64,000 nucleotides of DNA from Solanum dulcamara. Lineage: Eukaryota > Streptophyta > Magnoliopsida > Solanales > Solanaceae. The notes beneath the pieces are model-generated. The model saw only the letters and a list, made by a program, of their open reading frames with translations. It was not told the origin of the DNA and made no database searches. The position numbers were made by a program, and so were the translations under genes. Each line of letters opens with the position of its first letter. The first letter of the stretch is position 1. Of the stretch, positions 12,178-24,390 are shown in pieces. Location of the stretch: positions 79,682,001 through 79,746,000 of the forward strand of contig NC_077240.1 in assembly GCF_947179165.1 (NCBI RefSeq), given 5' to 3'.

Positions 12178-14815
12178 TGTCATGACCCAGACTAGACCCT
12201 AGCTGTGACACGGCGATAAAAAATTCAAAGGATCCCAACCACGCCTTTTAGCATACATTGCATTCATAAGGTAAGCAAACGTAAGAACAATCTCAATCAT
12301 GGAATTCTTGGATTGAAAATGAAATCCCAAGCCATATGTCCAAAACGGACTATATAAACTCTATGCCTAAACATGTCTCTATCATACTAATATAGGTGGG
12401 GGCATAGAACAAGTCACTAGCTCACCCAAAACAAAAAAATGAATGTCTCAAAACAACAACATAGTCAAGAGAATAAGTCTTCTATCTAGCCATGAGAGTG
12501 TGTAGGGTGATCGCCAATCCCTACATTATAACACAATATAGGAAAACAAAAGTATACGTTAGCTCTTTGAATATATTAAGTATGTGAGCAATGCAATACA
12601 TGACATAAAAGGAATGATGTATGATCAAGGCTAGAACATAAAGTAAGTAAACCATTTACATGTAATGGTAAATCATGAGTAAGGCAATTGTCATCTAAAA
12701 ACCATAATGCAACCTTATGAAGATGAATTGTACAATGCATGGATAGTCATAAGTCATAGTGGAAGATTATAAAATAGCTTGTAAGTTCGTAAATAGTAGT
12801 AAAATCCTAAGTCGTAGTGTGAGTTACCAAAACCATGAGTGAAAGAACATACTTTACTTTTTGAGACATAAAGTAGTCATAGTAATAAACACCTTAAACA
12901 TTATGAGAGGGACCTTGTACCTTTGTGCGAGTGACCGTCAACCAACATAAACCATGTGAGCTATAACATGGAGTCCTGATATTACCTCTACACCAGAAAA
13001 AAGGAAGAGACTACTTACCAAGGTAGACTCCGTCATGCCTAAGTGGATCCACTAAGTGACATGAAGGATCAAGCCTCTTCTACGGCTGACCCTCAAGGAA
13101 TCAAGCCTCTTTTATGGGTGATCCTTTATCCTATGGTGGCACATAGTTATGGAACAATGGGATCTTTCTACGGGTTTCTTACCTATACTACGAGAGAGAA
13201 TGCCTATCCCAAAGTTCACTCGGTGCTAGGTAAACTCTCAACAGAATAGAAAAACCATAAGACATAAAGTCAACATCATGTGGGAGGGGCAATATCTACT
13301 ACTCATCCACTCTTCGTAAGAATATAATCATAGAATAGCTCCTTAACTTTATCTCATGTTATGTGAGTGTAAACCTCTTATCATCACATATTTTTATTCA
13401 TAAACATCTCTAGGACCTCAATTCACCCTATCATTAGCTTGCTTGAACATTATAGAATCATCATTCATAAATCTTCTTTGTAAAAAAAAGCACATTTAAA
13501 CACATTCGTAGACCTTGTCAAACATTCATAAAGCTTTTATTGAATATAACTTGAAACTCAATATCATAGCTTATACTTGTAACTTAGGTAAAGCATGCAT
13601 ACATAATTAATTTGATTTGACATCATGGAATTCGATTGAAAATGTGTATGACCATATACTTTATGTTGAACCATACATATTTCATGAAGATGACATCAAT
13701 TTGAAGCATAGTTGAATGTACTCATAACCTGTATCATGACCCTAAAGATCAATGTGGGAATTTTATAAAAAATCCTTGAAACATCATAGTTCAACCTCAT
13801 CATATCTCATATCTCATTCGTAATAAAATTCTTTATAAATTGTACTTAAATAGTCACTCTTTGAAAGTAACACCATGAAAGAGCCTTTGTAAATCAAGTT
13901 GACATCATGAAATCTAGTGGTAATTCATGTTTGAATGAAATTTAAATCATAAATGAAACGTGATTCATGCACTTGAAAGAGTAGTGATGAGAGGTAAGGA
14001 TCAAATAAAAAATATATTTTTTACACATAAATCACACTTGGTGGATGTGATTTATGCACAAAACATGAATCGCATTCACTGAATGCGTTTTATGGCTTAC
14101 TGAGTGATGGCGCGCCGCGCCAGACCCCAAACTTCTGGGGGTTGTTCCTGGTGCGATGGTGGCGCGCTGCCCCAATATTTTTCTGACAAATTTCTAGATT
14201 TTTCAGCATTTTTCAAGAGTATTCATCCCCCATAATGAGATCCTATGCCTTGAATAGCAATATAGTGATTATATATGAAGAATGTATCAATCCCAAGCAG
14301 TTATTTATCAATTCATGCCAAAATTAGATTTGAATTCACAAGATACATTAGAGTTCATGCAATTGAAATTGAAATTGAGAAGATTCAAAGATATAATTGA
14401 AATTCATGAAAAGTTTAAGAAATTCTTTCGACTCCTGGTGAAAGATACCCAATGATGAAACCCACATACCTTGAATGAGAATTTTGAATAAGTTTGATGA
14501 AAACTTGAAGATTAAATGGAGAATTTGGGGAAAATCCTTACCTGATCGTCAATGGAGGTCTTGAGAGCCTTTTGTTGAGAGAGGATTTTGTGATAGGTAA
14601 TTTATGAATGAATGAGGAGAAATTTAGAGCTTTGGGGATTAAATAGGCTAGGAATCAAGTTCCAAAACTGTCTAGGTTCATTCTCTACTAAAAGTAGGAA
14701 AACATCTATAATGCCCTTAATTAAAAATCATACTTGACCCATCAAAGAATCCACCAAGGCCAATTAATTTCCTCATTATATCATATTCTAACTTTCACAT
14801 ACCTGGGGTATTACA
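12178..14815 (-). mobile_element. Complete LTR (probable solo LTR), 2638 bp, TSD ATCCC
   Basis: Begins TGTCATGACCC and ends GGGGTATTACA, flanked by ATCCC at 12173-12177 and 14816-14820. It lies within a B unit; removing it rejoins 'gcacgtatccc' to 'ctaagtacctacg'. It is homologous to the LTR at 1-2140 through shared modules near 12900-13240. A GC-rich patch with ggcgcgccgcgcc lies at about 14109-14125. There are no coding domains and no internal terminal-repeat pair. The 68-residue ORF at 13043-13249 falls in LTR sequence and is not taken as a gene. Confidence 0.8.
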
Positions 14816-15310
14816 ATCCCCTAAGTACCTACGAAGGATCCCACAATGGTTTCGGAGAAAAATCAACAGAAAGCTATTTCACTAAAATATTCATGCACTA
14901 ACACACACGAAAAAATAAAAAATATCTAATTCCGCTTGTACGGTCCCTAAATGCTATAAATGTGTCGTGGATCGTGCCTAGGCCGCATATACTGATCCCT
15001 CGGGTACCTACAGAGGGTTCCACAATGGTTTCGGAGAAAAACGATGAGAAATCTGTTCACCAAAATATTCATGGGCTAACACACACGAAAAATAAGAAAA
15101 TCGCCTAATTTCTCTTGTTCGGCCCCTAAATGTTATGAATGCACCGTGGATCATATCGAGGCCACAAATACTGATCCATCGGGTATCTACGGAAGGTCCC
15201 TAATGATTTTGAGAGAAAAATTAAGCGAAATTCAGTTCACCAATATATTTATGGGCTAACACATATGAAAATATGAGAAAATTGATCGAAAGTCAGTTCA
15301 CCAAAATATT
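14816..15310 (-). repeat. Satellite subfamily B, second part
   Basis: Two to three further inverted B units follow the LTR. The last ends 'agttcaccaaaatattc' at about 15310, where + strand A sequence ('aagcgaaattggatgattt') begins in mid-unit. Confidence 0.85.
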
Positions 15311-16265
15311 CAAGCGAAATTGGATGATTTCTCATTATTCGTATGTTAGCCCATAAATATTTTAGTTGTATGATTTCTAGTCAACTTTTTAACGAAATCT
15401 TTACTGTATTATTGATAAGGAATCGAGGAAGGAGTACGTGTAGTATTTCCATGATCCACAACATATTTATAGCATTAGGGGTTACTCAAGCGAAATTTGA
15501 TGATCTTTTTATTTTTCGTGTATGTTAGTTCATGAATATTTTGATGGTATGACTTTTAGTCAATTTTTTTCTGAAACCTTTACGGGACTCTCTGTAAGTA
15601 CCTATGGAGCAGTTCATGTAGCCTCAACACGATCCACGATTTATTTAAAATATTTAGGGCTACTCACGCGGAACTAGACGATTTTCTTATTTTTCATATG
15701 TATTGGCTCATGAATATTTAGGTGGTATTACTTCCGGTCAAAAAAAAATTGAAACATTTACATGACCCTCCGTAAGCATCCGGAGGAGAAATACGTGTAG
15801 TCTTGGCATGATTCACGATATATTTATAGCATTTAGGGGCAACTCAAGCGGAATTAGGTAATTTTCTCATTATTCGTGTGTTAGCTCATGAATATTTTGA
15901 TTATATGACTTTCGATTAATTTTTTTACGAAATCTTTATGGGACCCTTCATAAGTAACGGTGGAAGTAGTACGTGTAGGCTCAGTACGATCCACAACATA
16001 TTTATAGTATTTAGGGGTAACTCAAGCAAAATTTAATAATTTTTTCATTTTTTATATGTGTTAGCCCATGAATATTTTGGTTGATTGACTTCAGGTCTTT
16101 TTTTCAAAATCTTTAGAGGACCCTACGTATTTACTTGGAGGAGCACTTTGTGTAGCCTTGGTTATGGTATATTTATAGCATTTAGTGACCACTCAAGTGA
16201 AATTAGAAAACAATTCTCATTTTTGGTATGTGTTGGCCTATGGATATTTTTGTGTTATGACTTTT
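15311..16265 (+). repeat. Satellite subfamily A, second block
   Basis: About five A-type units back in + orientation ('tttatagcatttaggggcaa', 'atgaatattttgattatatg'). The last is cut at 'tatgactttt' by the LTR at 16266. Confidence 0.87.
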
Positions 16266-18597
16266 TGTAACACCCCTAAAACGTTGTATATGATGTTCCA
16301 ATTCTCAATGAAAAAATGATATTGCTTCTATATTTTGGGCATAACTTTTAATGGGATGGTCCAAATTAGGTGATTCAAATTTCTGAATAACCCGAACATC
16401 ATTACCTACAACTTTTGTGAGACCATATTTTAAGTTTTGGAGGTTAAGTAGGTCAAATAAATTAATTATTGCAAGATGTGGTGCTGTGATAAAATGGAGT
16501 GTTTATAAAAAAAATCATATCTCACTGTAGAATGCTTCAAATCGGTTGATGCTTGAAAGACATAAGAGTATAATTCTAGAGAAACAATTCATATGCAGAC
16601 ATCAAATCCTAATGAGGAAGTTATCTTTTACAAATGCAGCTCCGAAAAAGGGTATTCCGTTAAAAGAATGTTCATCTCATCAACCATAGAAAGATCTAAA
16701 TCCACTTGACATCACCTATGACATCAATAGTCCTTTATTTGACATCACCCATGACATCACAATCTTCCATTAAATTTTCAGAATTTTCTTTATAATTATT
16801 TTAATTATTGTTAGGTCTCTCCATCACACCTATAAATACCCTCCTTATTTCATCATTTTGTTCATCAAGCTTTCTCAAGCAACTCTTCTCTCTATACACT
16901 CCTTTACTCATCCTCAAAATATAATTTTAGTTCTTAGTAGTGTAGAAATACTATTTTGGTGATTCATATACTCCGGATAATACACAAAAACGTTCTGACG
17001 AGGAAAAAATGCTAGGATTCAAGAGTGTTTATTAAGTCCTTCATTCTGAGTAACACTTCAAATTCTAGATATGTAAGGTTTCAATAAGAGTATTCATTCC
17101 ACTCTCATGCCTAAAGTATTTTGATTATATGATAAATTATATTTATTTTTTTAAGCTTTACTCTTAGTTATGTGAGTGTTTATACATGGTTTCTTCTACC
17201 CATGTAGTTCAAAACTCTTTCAACTAAATCTCTTGATTTCAAGTAAGATTTTCTTATGGGTAATTCTTATTTTTACTTAATAGCATGAATCATTATTAAA
17301 TTAATAATTATTGATTTATTTTGATGCAAAATGATTTCATACGTATGAATTGATGGTTTGCAAGTATTTTTCCCTATTTAACTCTTTAAAGGTTCTTGAA
17401 ATTTATGGTAGGTTGTTTAAATCATGATTTTTAATTGATGGATTTCAAAGTATTTATGCATAATTTCATTTACATTCATGTTTGAAAGTTGAAGTGATTT
17501 GAACCCATCTAGTTTTACTATGTTTTCAATAAAGTTTGACTTGAAAGCTTTGACTCCAAATAAATATTTATGAAAGCAATGTCTATGATAAAAAAGGAGT
17601 CTTATGAAATGAAAGAATCATTAAATGATATGAATGATGGATTATTTATGTAATAAGGACAATTCTTGCATTTGAATTACCAAAGGTTTTAATGAGCTAT
17701 TCTACCGAATATGATGTTTTGAATTCTCAAACTATATACTATGACTATTTTGAAGTATTAAACTATAAAGTGGAATTGACTTAGCACCGAATGGTTCATT
17801 GAGGTGGGATTCGATAAGGAAATCCTAGTAGCAACCCCTTGTCTCATTAACTATATGCCAACATAGGAGCCCTTGTAGGCTTAGGTTAATGGATCCATGA
17901 AAGCCCTTAAAGTTAAAGTTAAAGAAATGAATGAAGTTGACGGAGTTCTACCCGACAAGTAGTCTCCCCGACCAACGTAGGGGTTATGTTGGATTTTATG
18001 TAATAGCTTGCATTGTCTTAAATGTAGGTTATGATCATCTTTCCACAAATGAATGTTTTAAAGGATATCTATATGATTGATTATGCATGCATTGCATTGT
18101 GTTTCATATTACATAAATATTTTAATGTTTCCTCAATATTCATGCATGCTTACATACTTAGTACACTCAAAGTACTAATGCATACTCTTTTGCCTACATG
18201 ATATCACCATTTAGGGATCAGTGCTCCTCCTCGTTCTCCTTCACGTGGCTAGTTGAGATTTTGTTTGAAGACTACTTTGGTGAGTTCCCATATTCTGGAA
18301 ACAATACTCCTTTATCTTTCTAACTTATGATATGTTGAGATCTTTACACACTTACTATGACATTTCTTTCTATTATGATTGAGGGTGAGCTAGAGACTTG
18401 TCTTAACCCCGTTAAATCTAAAAGTTAGAGGTATTGTTGGACATATGTAAGTTAAAGATTTACTATTATGATTTCTGCTTGTTTATTTATTGCCATTACC
18501 TATGAAAGGCTAAAAGAATGCTAAGAGGCTTGTTTGAGGTACTTTCACGTTCCTCATTCGCCATGTCACGTCTAGGCTCTACGCTTGGGTTGTGAAA
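16266..18597 (+). mobile_element. Complete LTR (probable solo LTR), 2332 bp, TSD CTTTT
   Basis: Begins TGTAACACCCC and ends GGGTTGTGAAA (a mutated form of ...GTGACA). It is flanked by CTTTT at 16261-16265 and 18598-18602; excision restores 'tatgacttttggtcaatt'. It carries a TATA-like promoter word (tataaatacc, 16831-16840). Its module 'acggagttctacccgacaag' (about 17940) resembles, in reverse complement, the modules of the LTRs at 1-2140 and 12178-14815, so it is inserted in the opposite sense to those. No protein domains seen. Confidence 0.75.
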
Positions 18598-19694
18598 CTT
18601 TTGGTCAATTATTTTCAAAATATTTACAGGACCCTCCGTAAGTACCCGAGGAGCAGTACGTATAGCCTCGATACGATCCACGACATATTTATATCATTTA
18701 GGGGTCACTCAAGAGAAATCAGACGATTTTCTTATTTTATGTGTGTTATAGCTCATGAATATTTTGGTTGTGTAGTTTCTGATTAATATTTTCCCAAAAC
18801 CATTACGGGACCCTTTGTAAGTACCCGGAGAAGCAGTACGTGTAGCGTCAGTGCGATCCATGACATATTTAGAGCATTTAGGGGCCACTCGTGGAATTAA
18901 GCGATTTTTTCATTTTTCGTGTATGTTAGTCCATTAAAATTTTGATGGTATGACTTTCGGTCAATTTTTTTTCTAAACTTTTATAGGACCCTTCGTAAAT
19001 ACAAAGGGGAGCATTATATGAAGCTTCGGCATGATACACGACATATTTATAGCATTTAGGGGTCATTTAAGCGGAATTAGGCTATTTTATTATTTTCTGT
19101 GTTTGTTAGCCCATGAATATTTTGATAGTATGACCTCCGATCAACTTTTTTTGGAATCTTTATAGGACCCTCCATAAGTAATCGTAGGAATAGTACGTGT
19201 AGCCTCAGAACAATCCACATCATATTTATAGCATTTAGGAGTCACTCAAGCGGAATCAAATGATTTTCTCATTTTTCGTATGTGCTAGTTTATAAATATC
19301 ATGGTTATATCTTCCGAACAAATTTTTTCCAAAACTTTTAAGAGACTCTTTGTAAGTATCCGAGGGAGCAGTTCATATAGCCTCAGCACAATTCATAACA
19401 TATTTATAGCCTTTAAGAGCCACTCAAGCAGAATTTGGCAATTTTCTCATTTTGTGTGTGTGTTAGCTCATGAATATTTTGGTGATATGACTTTCATTCA
19501 ATTTTTTCTGAAATCTTTACGGGACCCTACTTAAGTACCCGAAAGAGCAGTATGTATAATTTCGGCACGATCCACGACATATTTATAGCATTACAGGAAT
19601 ATTCAATCGAAATTAAATGATTTTTCGTGTGTGTTATTCCATTTAATTTTGCAGTGATATGACATATGGTCAATTTTTTCGTAAAATCTTTACA
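18598..19694 (+). repeat. Satellite subfamily A, third block
   Basis: About six A-type units ('gggaccctccgtaagtaccc', 'gtagcctcgatacgatccac', 'atatttatagcatttagggg'). Towards 19.6 kb they grade into subfamily C1. Confidence 0.87.
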
Positions 19695-20935
19695 GAACCA
19701 TCTGTAATGACCTGGAAGAATTCTTATAGGCTTGCCATGATTCATGGGACTTCTTTTAGCATTTAAGAGTCACTCAATAGAAATTAGGTGATTTTTTTAG
19801 CTTTTTGTGTGTGTTAACCTATGAATTTTTTGATGATATGACATTCGATCAAAATTTTTTGCAAAACCTTTACAGAACCATCTGTAATGATTAGGGGAAG
19901 AAATTTTATAGGTTCTTCATGATTCATGTGGCTTCTTATAACATATATAGGCCACTAAGCATGAATAAGGTAATTTGTCTCAATTTTTCATGTGTGTTTA
20001 CCGTGATCTTTTTGATGCTATGGCATTCAGTAAATTTTTTTGCATAACCATTACAGGACCATCCATAATGACATGGAAAGAATTCCTATAAGCTAGCCTT
20101 CATCCACACGGCTTCTTTTAGCATTTAGTGGTCATTCAACAGAAATTAGGTGATTTTCCCAATTTTTTAATGTGTTAGCTCATAAAAATTTTGGTAAAAT
20201 GATATCGGTCAATTTTTTTGTAAAATTTTCAAAGAACCATTTGTAATTATCTGGGGAAGAATTTTTCAAGCTCGCCATGATTCACATGAATTTTTTTAGC
20301 ATTTCGGAACTACTCAACAGAAATTAGGTAATTTTTTCAGTTTTTCATATGTAGCCCCATAATTTTTTTGTCATAGGTAATTTTTTCAGTTTTTCATATG
20401 TAACCCCATGAATTTTTTGGTAATATGACATCAATCAATTTTTTTGTAAAACATTTACAGAATCGTCCGTAATGTTTTGGGGAAAAATTGTTATAGGCTC
20501 GACATGATCATCATGGCTTATTTTAGTATTTAAGGGACGCTCAATAGAAATTAGGCGATTTTCTCAGTTTTTTCCATTAACTTCTTGGTGATATGGCATC
20601 CGATCAAATTTTTTACAAACCTTTACAGATTCATCTGTAATGATTTGAGGAAGAATTTTTATAGGCTCGCAATGATACACATTGCTCATTTTAGCATTTA
20701 ACCCATTCAACAAGAGTTAAGTGATTTTTTCTCAATATTTCGAGTGTGTTAACCCATTAATTTTTTGGTGATATAACTTCCGGACAATTATTTTGCAACA
20801 CTTTTATAGAACCATCCGTAATGACTTGAGTAAAAATTCCTATAGGCTCGCCATGGTCTACACGACTTCTTTTAGCATTTAGAGGTCACTGAACATGAAT
20901 TATGTGATTTTCTCAACTTTGCAAGACCTTTATAG
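19695..20935 (+). repeat. Satellite subfamily C1
   Basis: About seven units of a diverged form: 'accatccgtaatgacttggg', aagaattcctataggctcgc, 'catgattcacatggcttctt', 'tagcatttaggggtcactc', 'aacagaaattaggtgatttt'. The A word 'gtaagtacccgg' is replaced by 'gtaatgacctgg'. A 49-bp piece of one unit ('aggtaattttttcagttttt') is tandemly duplicated at about 20326-20409. Confidence 0.82.
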
Positions 20936-22903
20936 AATCATACGTAAATGACCAGGGAAAGACTTCATATAGCCTATTCATGATCCACACAGATTCTTTT
21001 TGCATTTAGGGGCCGCTCATATGGAATTAGATGATTTTTTAGTTTTTCGTGTGCATTAGTTAATGAATTTAATTATACGATTTTCAGACACATTTTTCAC
21101 AAAACTTTTCAGCACCCTTCGTAATGACCTGTGGAACAATTTGTACAGCCTGGCCATAATCCACACCATTTTTTAGCATGTAGGAGCCATTCAACAGAAA
21201 TCATGTAATTTTCTCAATTTTTCGGTAGTGTTAGTTAATGAATTGTTTGATGATATTATTTTCAAGTATTTTTTTTCAAAACCCTTACAGAATCCTCCGT
21301 AATGGCCTAGGGGAATAAAACGTATAGCCTGACCATGATCCATGCTATTTTTTTAATATTTAGGAGTCACTCAACCGAAATTATGCATTTTCTCAATTTT
21401 TTATGTGTGTTAGTTGATGATTTTTTTGGTATTAGATTTTAGGGCAATTTTTTTCAAAACTTTTATAAGACCCTCAATAATGACTTGGGGGGGGGGGGTA
21501 TGTATAGTTTGACCATGATTCAAGCCATATTTTTATTAGTTTGGTGTCACTCAATAGGAATTAGGCGATTTCTCAGCTTTTCGTTTGTTAGTCAATGAAT
21601 TTTTTGGTTATATAATTTTTGAAAAGTTTTTTTCTAAAATCTTTACAGAACACTCCGTAATGAACTGGAGAAATAATATGTATAGCCTGACCATAATCAA
21701 CGCCATTTTTTAGCATTTAGAGGCCACTTAACAAGAATTAGACAATTTTCTAGTTTTTCGTATGTGTTAGTCAATAAATTTTTTGGTGATATAATTTTTG
21801 GATAATTCTTTTAAAATATTTACGGGGTCCTCCGTAATAACCTGGGAGACAGTACATATAGCCTGACCATAATCCATGCCTTTTTTTAGCATTTAGAGAC
21901 CACATAACAGGAACTACGTGATTTTCTCAGTTTTTTGTGTGTTAGTTAATGATTTTTTAGATATATGATATTTGAACACTTTTTTCAAAACATTTACAAG
22001 ACTCTCATAATGACTTGGGAGAATAGTATGTATAGTGTTACTATGATTCACGCTATTTTTTTAGTATTTAGAGATCACTCAATAAGAATTAGTCGATTTT
22101 GTCAATTTTTCATATGTGTTAGACAATGAATATTTTATGATAGGATTTTCGAGCTCTTTTTTTCAAAATATTTATAGGATCCTCCGTAATGACCTGGAGA
22201 AATAGTACTTATAGCTTGACCATGAACTACGTTATTTTTAGCATTTAGGGGTTGTCATTCAACAGAAATTAGATGATTGTCTCAATTTTTCGTATGTGTT
22301 AGTCAATAAACTTTTTGATGATATGATTTTCGAACACTTTTTTTTCAAAACCTTTACAAGACCTTCTGGAATGAACTGAGAAACAATATGTATAGTCTCA
22401 GTATGATCCACGTCATTTTTTAGCATTTATGGGCCATTTATCAGGAATTAAGCAATTTCTCCGTTTTTCATGTGTTAGTCAATGAATTTTTTGGTGATAT
22501 GATTCACATGACCCTCTGTTATGACCTATGAGTATAGTATGTATAGCCTAACTATGTCCACGCCATTTTTTAGCATTTAAGGGTCACTCAACAAAAATTA
22601 GTCGCTTTTCTCAATTTTTCGTGTGTTAGCCAATAAATTTTTTGGTGTTATGACTTTCAGACATTTTTTTTCCAAAACCTTTTCAGAATCCTCCATATTG
22701 ACGTAGGGGAACAGTACATATAGTCTCACATAATTCACATCATTTTTTAACATTTAGGGGCCACTCTACAGGAATTAGACAATTTTCTCAATTTTTCGTG
22801 TGTATTACACTTAATGAATCTTTTGGTAATATGATATTTGGGCACTGTTTTCCAAAATCTTTATAGGACCCTTCGTAATGACCTAAGAGAACAATATGTA
22901 TAG
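20936..22903 (+). repeat. Satellite subfamily C2, right end of array
   Basis: About eleven units, period roughly 176-178 bp: tatgtatagcctgaccatga, 'tccacgccattttttagc', 'atttaggggccactcaacag', 'gaattagacaattttctca', 'gttagtcaatgaattttttg', 'aggaccctccgtaatgacct'. A G10 run interrupts a unit near 21489. The array stops inside a unit at 22903 ('tatgtatagcc'), where retroelement debris begins. Confidence 0.83.
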
Positions 22904-22929
22904 CCGACGTGATGCCTGAGAAGTTGTAA

Positions 22930-23284
22930 AGCACTTACCTCCTATGTGCGATCATTGGTGATGCTATCAAGGATGAAATGCAACATAATCCAGAAGCAAA
23001 GCGACTTATGGAATTAGCTGCCCATGGCAAGATGAGACGTTTCTGGGTAGAAGACGGATTATTGCTCACCGTCGGTCAGAGGTCTATGTGCCCAAGTTTG
23101 GAATTATTAGGCGGCAGATCATAAAGGAAAGCCACGACACATTGTGGGTTGGTCACCTGGGGCGACGTCGCACAAGGGCATTGATCGAGTCAATGTACAT
23201 TGGTCGTGCATGCAGGAAAACAAGATTTGGGAGTTCATGCGGCAACAATGTGTCACAGTCGTCACAACATCAGGTGGAGGAGTA
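22930..23284 (+). pseudogene. Ty3/gypsy integrase N-terminal fragment, frameshifted
   Basis: From about 22970 the + strand reads DAIKDEMQHNPEAK..., and after a frame change near 23078 it reads VYVPKFGIIRRQIIKESHD, then TLWVGHLGRRRTRALIESMY. This is the zinc-binding N-terminal part of a gypsy-type integrase: the two histidines are in SHDTLWVGH and the tyrosine block follows. A further frame shift follows (about 23200), and the cysteine pair expected of the HHCC motif is not intact. The catalytic core and chromodomain are missing. The sequence passes straight into a purine-rich stretch (ggtggaggagta) and an LTR, so an internal deletion is likely. Not functional. Confidence 0.75.
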
Positions 23285-23736
23285 TGTCATGACCCGCCAC
23301 TTGATCATACCACTTAGGCATAAAATTAAGCATAAGTATACTAGCCTTAGTAGGAAAAAATCTAAAATTACGGAGAGGTTCTTGGCAAGACTCTAGAATA
23401 CTTTGGAAGAATTCTTGAAAAGCCTTAGAATATTTTATGCATGTAGAAAATTCTAAAATGAGGAATTATTTGTAAATATGTAAGGACTTATATAGCAATT
23501 ATTATTTGCATCTTAGCCCCTATGTGTGTAGTATAAATAGAGGGACATTCATTTAAAACACAACTAAGCAAGAATCAAACAAATCTTCCAAGTCCTGAGC
23601 AATATAAAAGCTTTCTTAAGCAATTATCTTGTGTCTTTCTTTAATTCAACAATCCCTTAGCGATCTAGTGTTAAAAAAACTTACTTGAGCTTGTAAGATC
23701 GTGAAATATTCGTGAACGAGGAGTCAAGTGCCGCAC
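23285..23736 (+). mobile_element. Ty3/gypsy LTR with TATA box
   Basis: Starts TGTCATGACCCGCC right after a polypurine-like tract (ggtggaggagta, 23272-23283). It contains a TATA-type promoter ('gtataaatagagggaca', about 23531) and probably ends at CGCACA, 23736. The right border is the less certain one; no target duplication could be matched because the left end of the element is missing. Confidence 0.6.
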
Positions 23737-23789
23737 AGTGTGCTAGTCTGGATGAAACCCTGATGTGAGAACACTTCTCTATTAAAAGG

Positions 23790-24390
23790 ATATATCAGAT
23801 GCTGGAAGGAGTGTTCCCAAAAGTAGCATGGAGAAGAATTGTATGCAGCAATCTCGCTTATCATAAGTGGCTGTTTCAGTTGACCCTGCTTATTAATGAT
23901 AGAATTTACACCAAAGATAGACTCTTCAAATGAAGCCTAGTCCAAGACACTACCTGCTCAATATGTGATGAACCAGTGGAAAATCTCTCCCACCTGTTCT
24001 TTAAATGTACTCTTGCAGCACAAGTCAGCAGCATCTACTAAGATGGAAGGGTATAGCTAGAGGGTGTAATTAAATGGAATGAGGAACTGCAATGGCATTG
24101 CAAACACAAGGGTAAATCTGTTGGTGCAACGGTCTATAGAATTGCACTTGTTGGAAGAGTGTACCACATCTGGCAGGGGAGGAACGCAAGGGTGTTCCAA
24201 GATAAGAGGCAAAGCTATGAAGTCATCTTGAGATTGATCACACAGAAGGTTATTTTTCGATGTAGTAGGACACCTAGTTGTTAGGAGAGTGCAAGAATTA
24301 AATTTTCATCCTAGGTAGAGTAGACGGTTTTGTAATGAGCTGTACATATATATACTGGTAACAAAATTCAACTGTTACCAAGAAAACATA
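23790..24390 (+). pseudogene. LINE (non-LTR) ORF2 C-terminal fragment, zf-RVT type
   Basis: In one frame the + strand gives AWRRIVCSNLAYHKWLFQLT, then LLINDRIYTKDRLFK and a stop. It continues with TTCSICDEPVENLSHLFFKC and a later stop. The CxxC...HxxxxC pattern preceded by a W-rich 'KWLFQL...DRIYTKDRL' block is the zinc-binding region found downstream of reverse transcriptase in plant LINEs. It has in-frame stops, so it is dead. The AT-rich tail up to about 24390 may be the LINE 3' end. Confidence 0.65.

Noticed and set aside
2668..22903. Regularly spaced repeats reminiscent of a CRISPR-like or regulatory array
   Set aside because: Units are head-to-tail without spacers, the period is ~180 bp and the setting is a plant nuclear genome. 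It is a satellite.
23088..23396. 102-residue ORF as an intact integrase-like gene
   Set aside because: It is an out-of-frame remnant: frame changes near 23078 and 23200, no catalytic core, and it runs on into the LTR.
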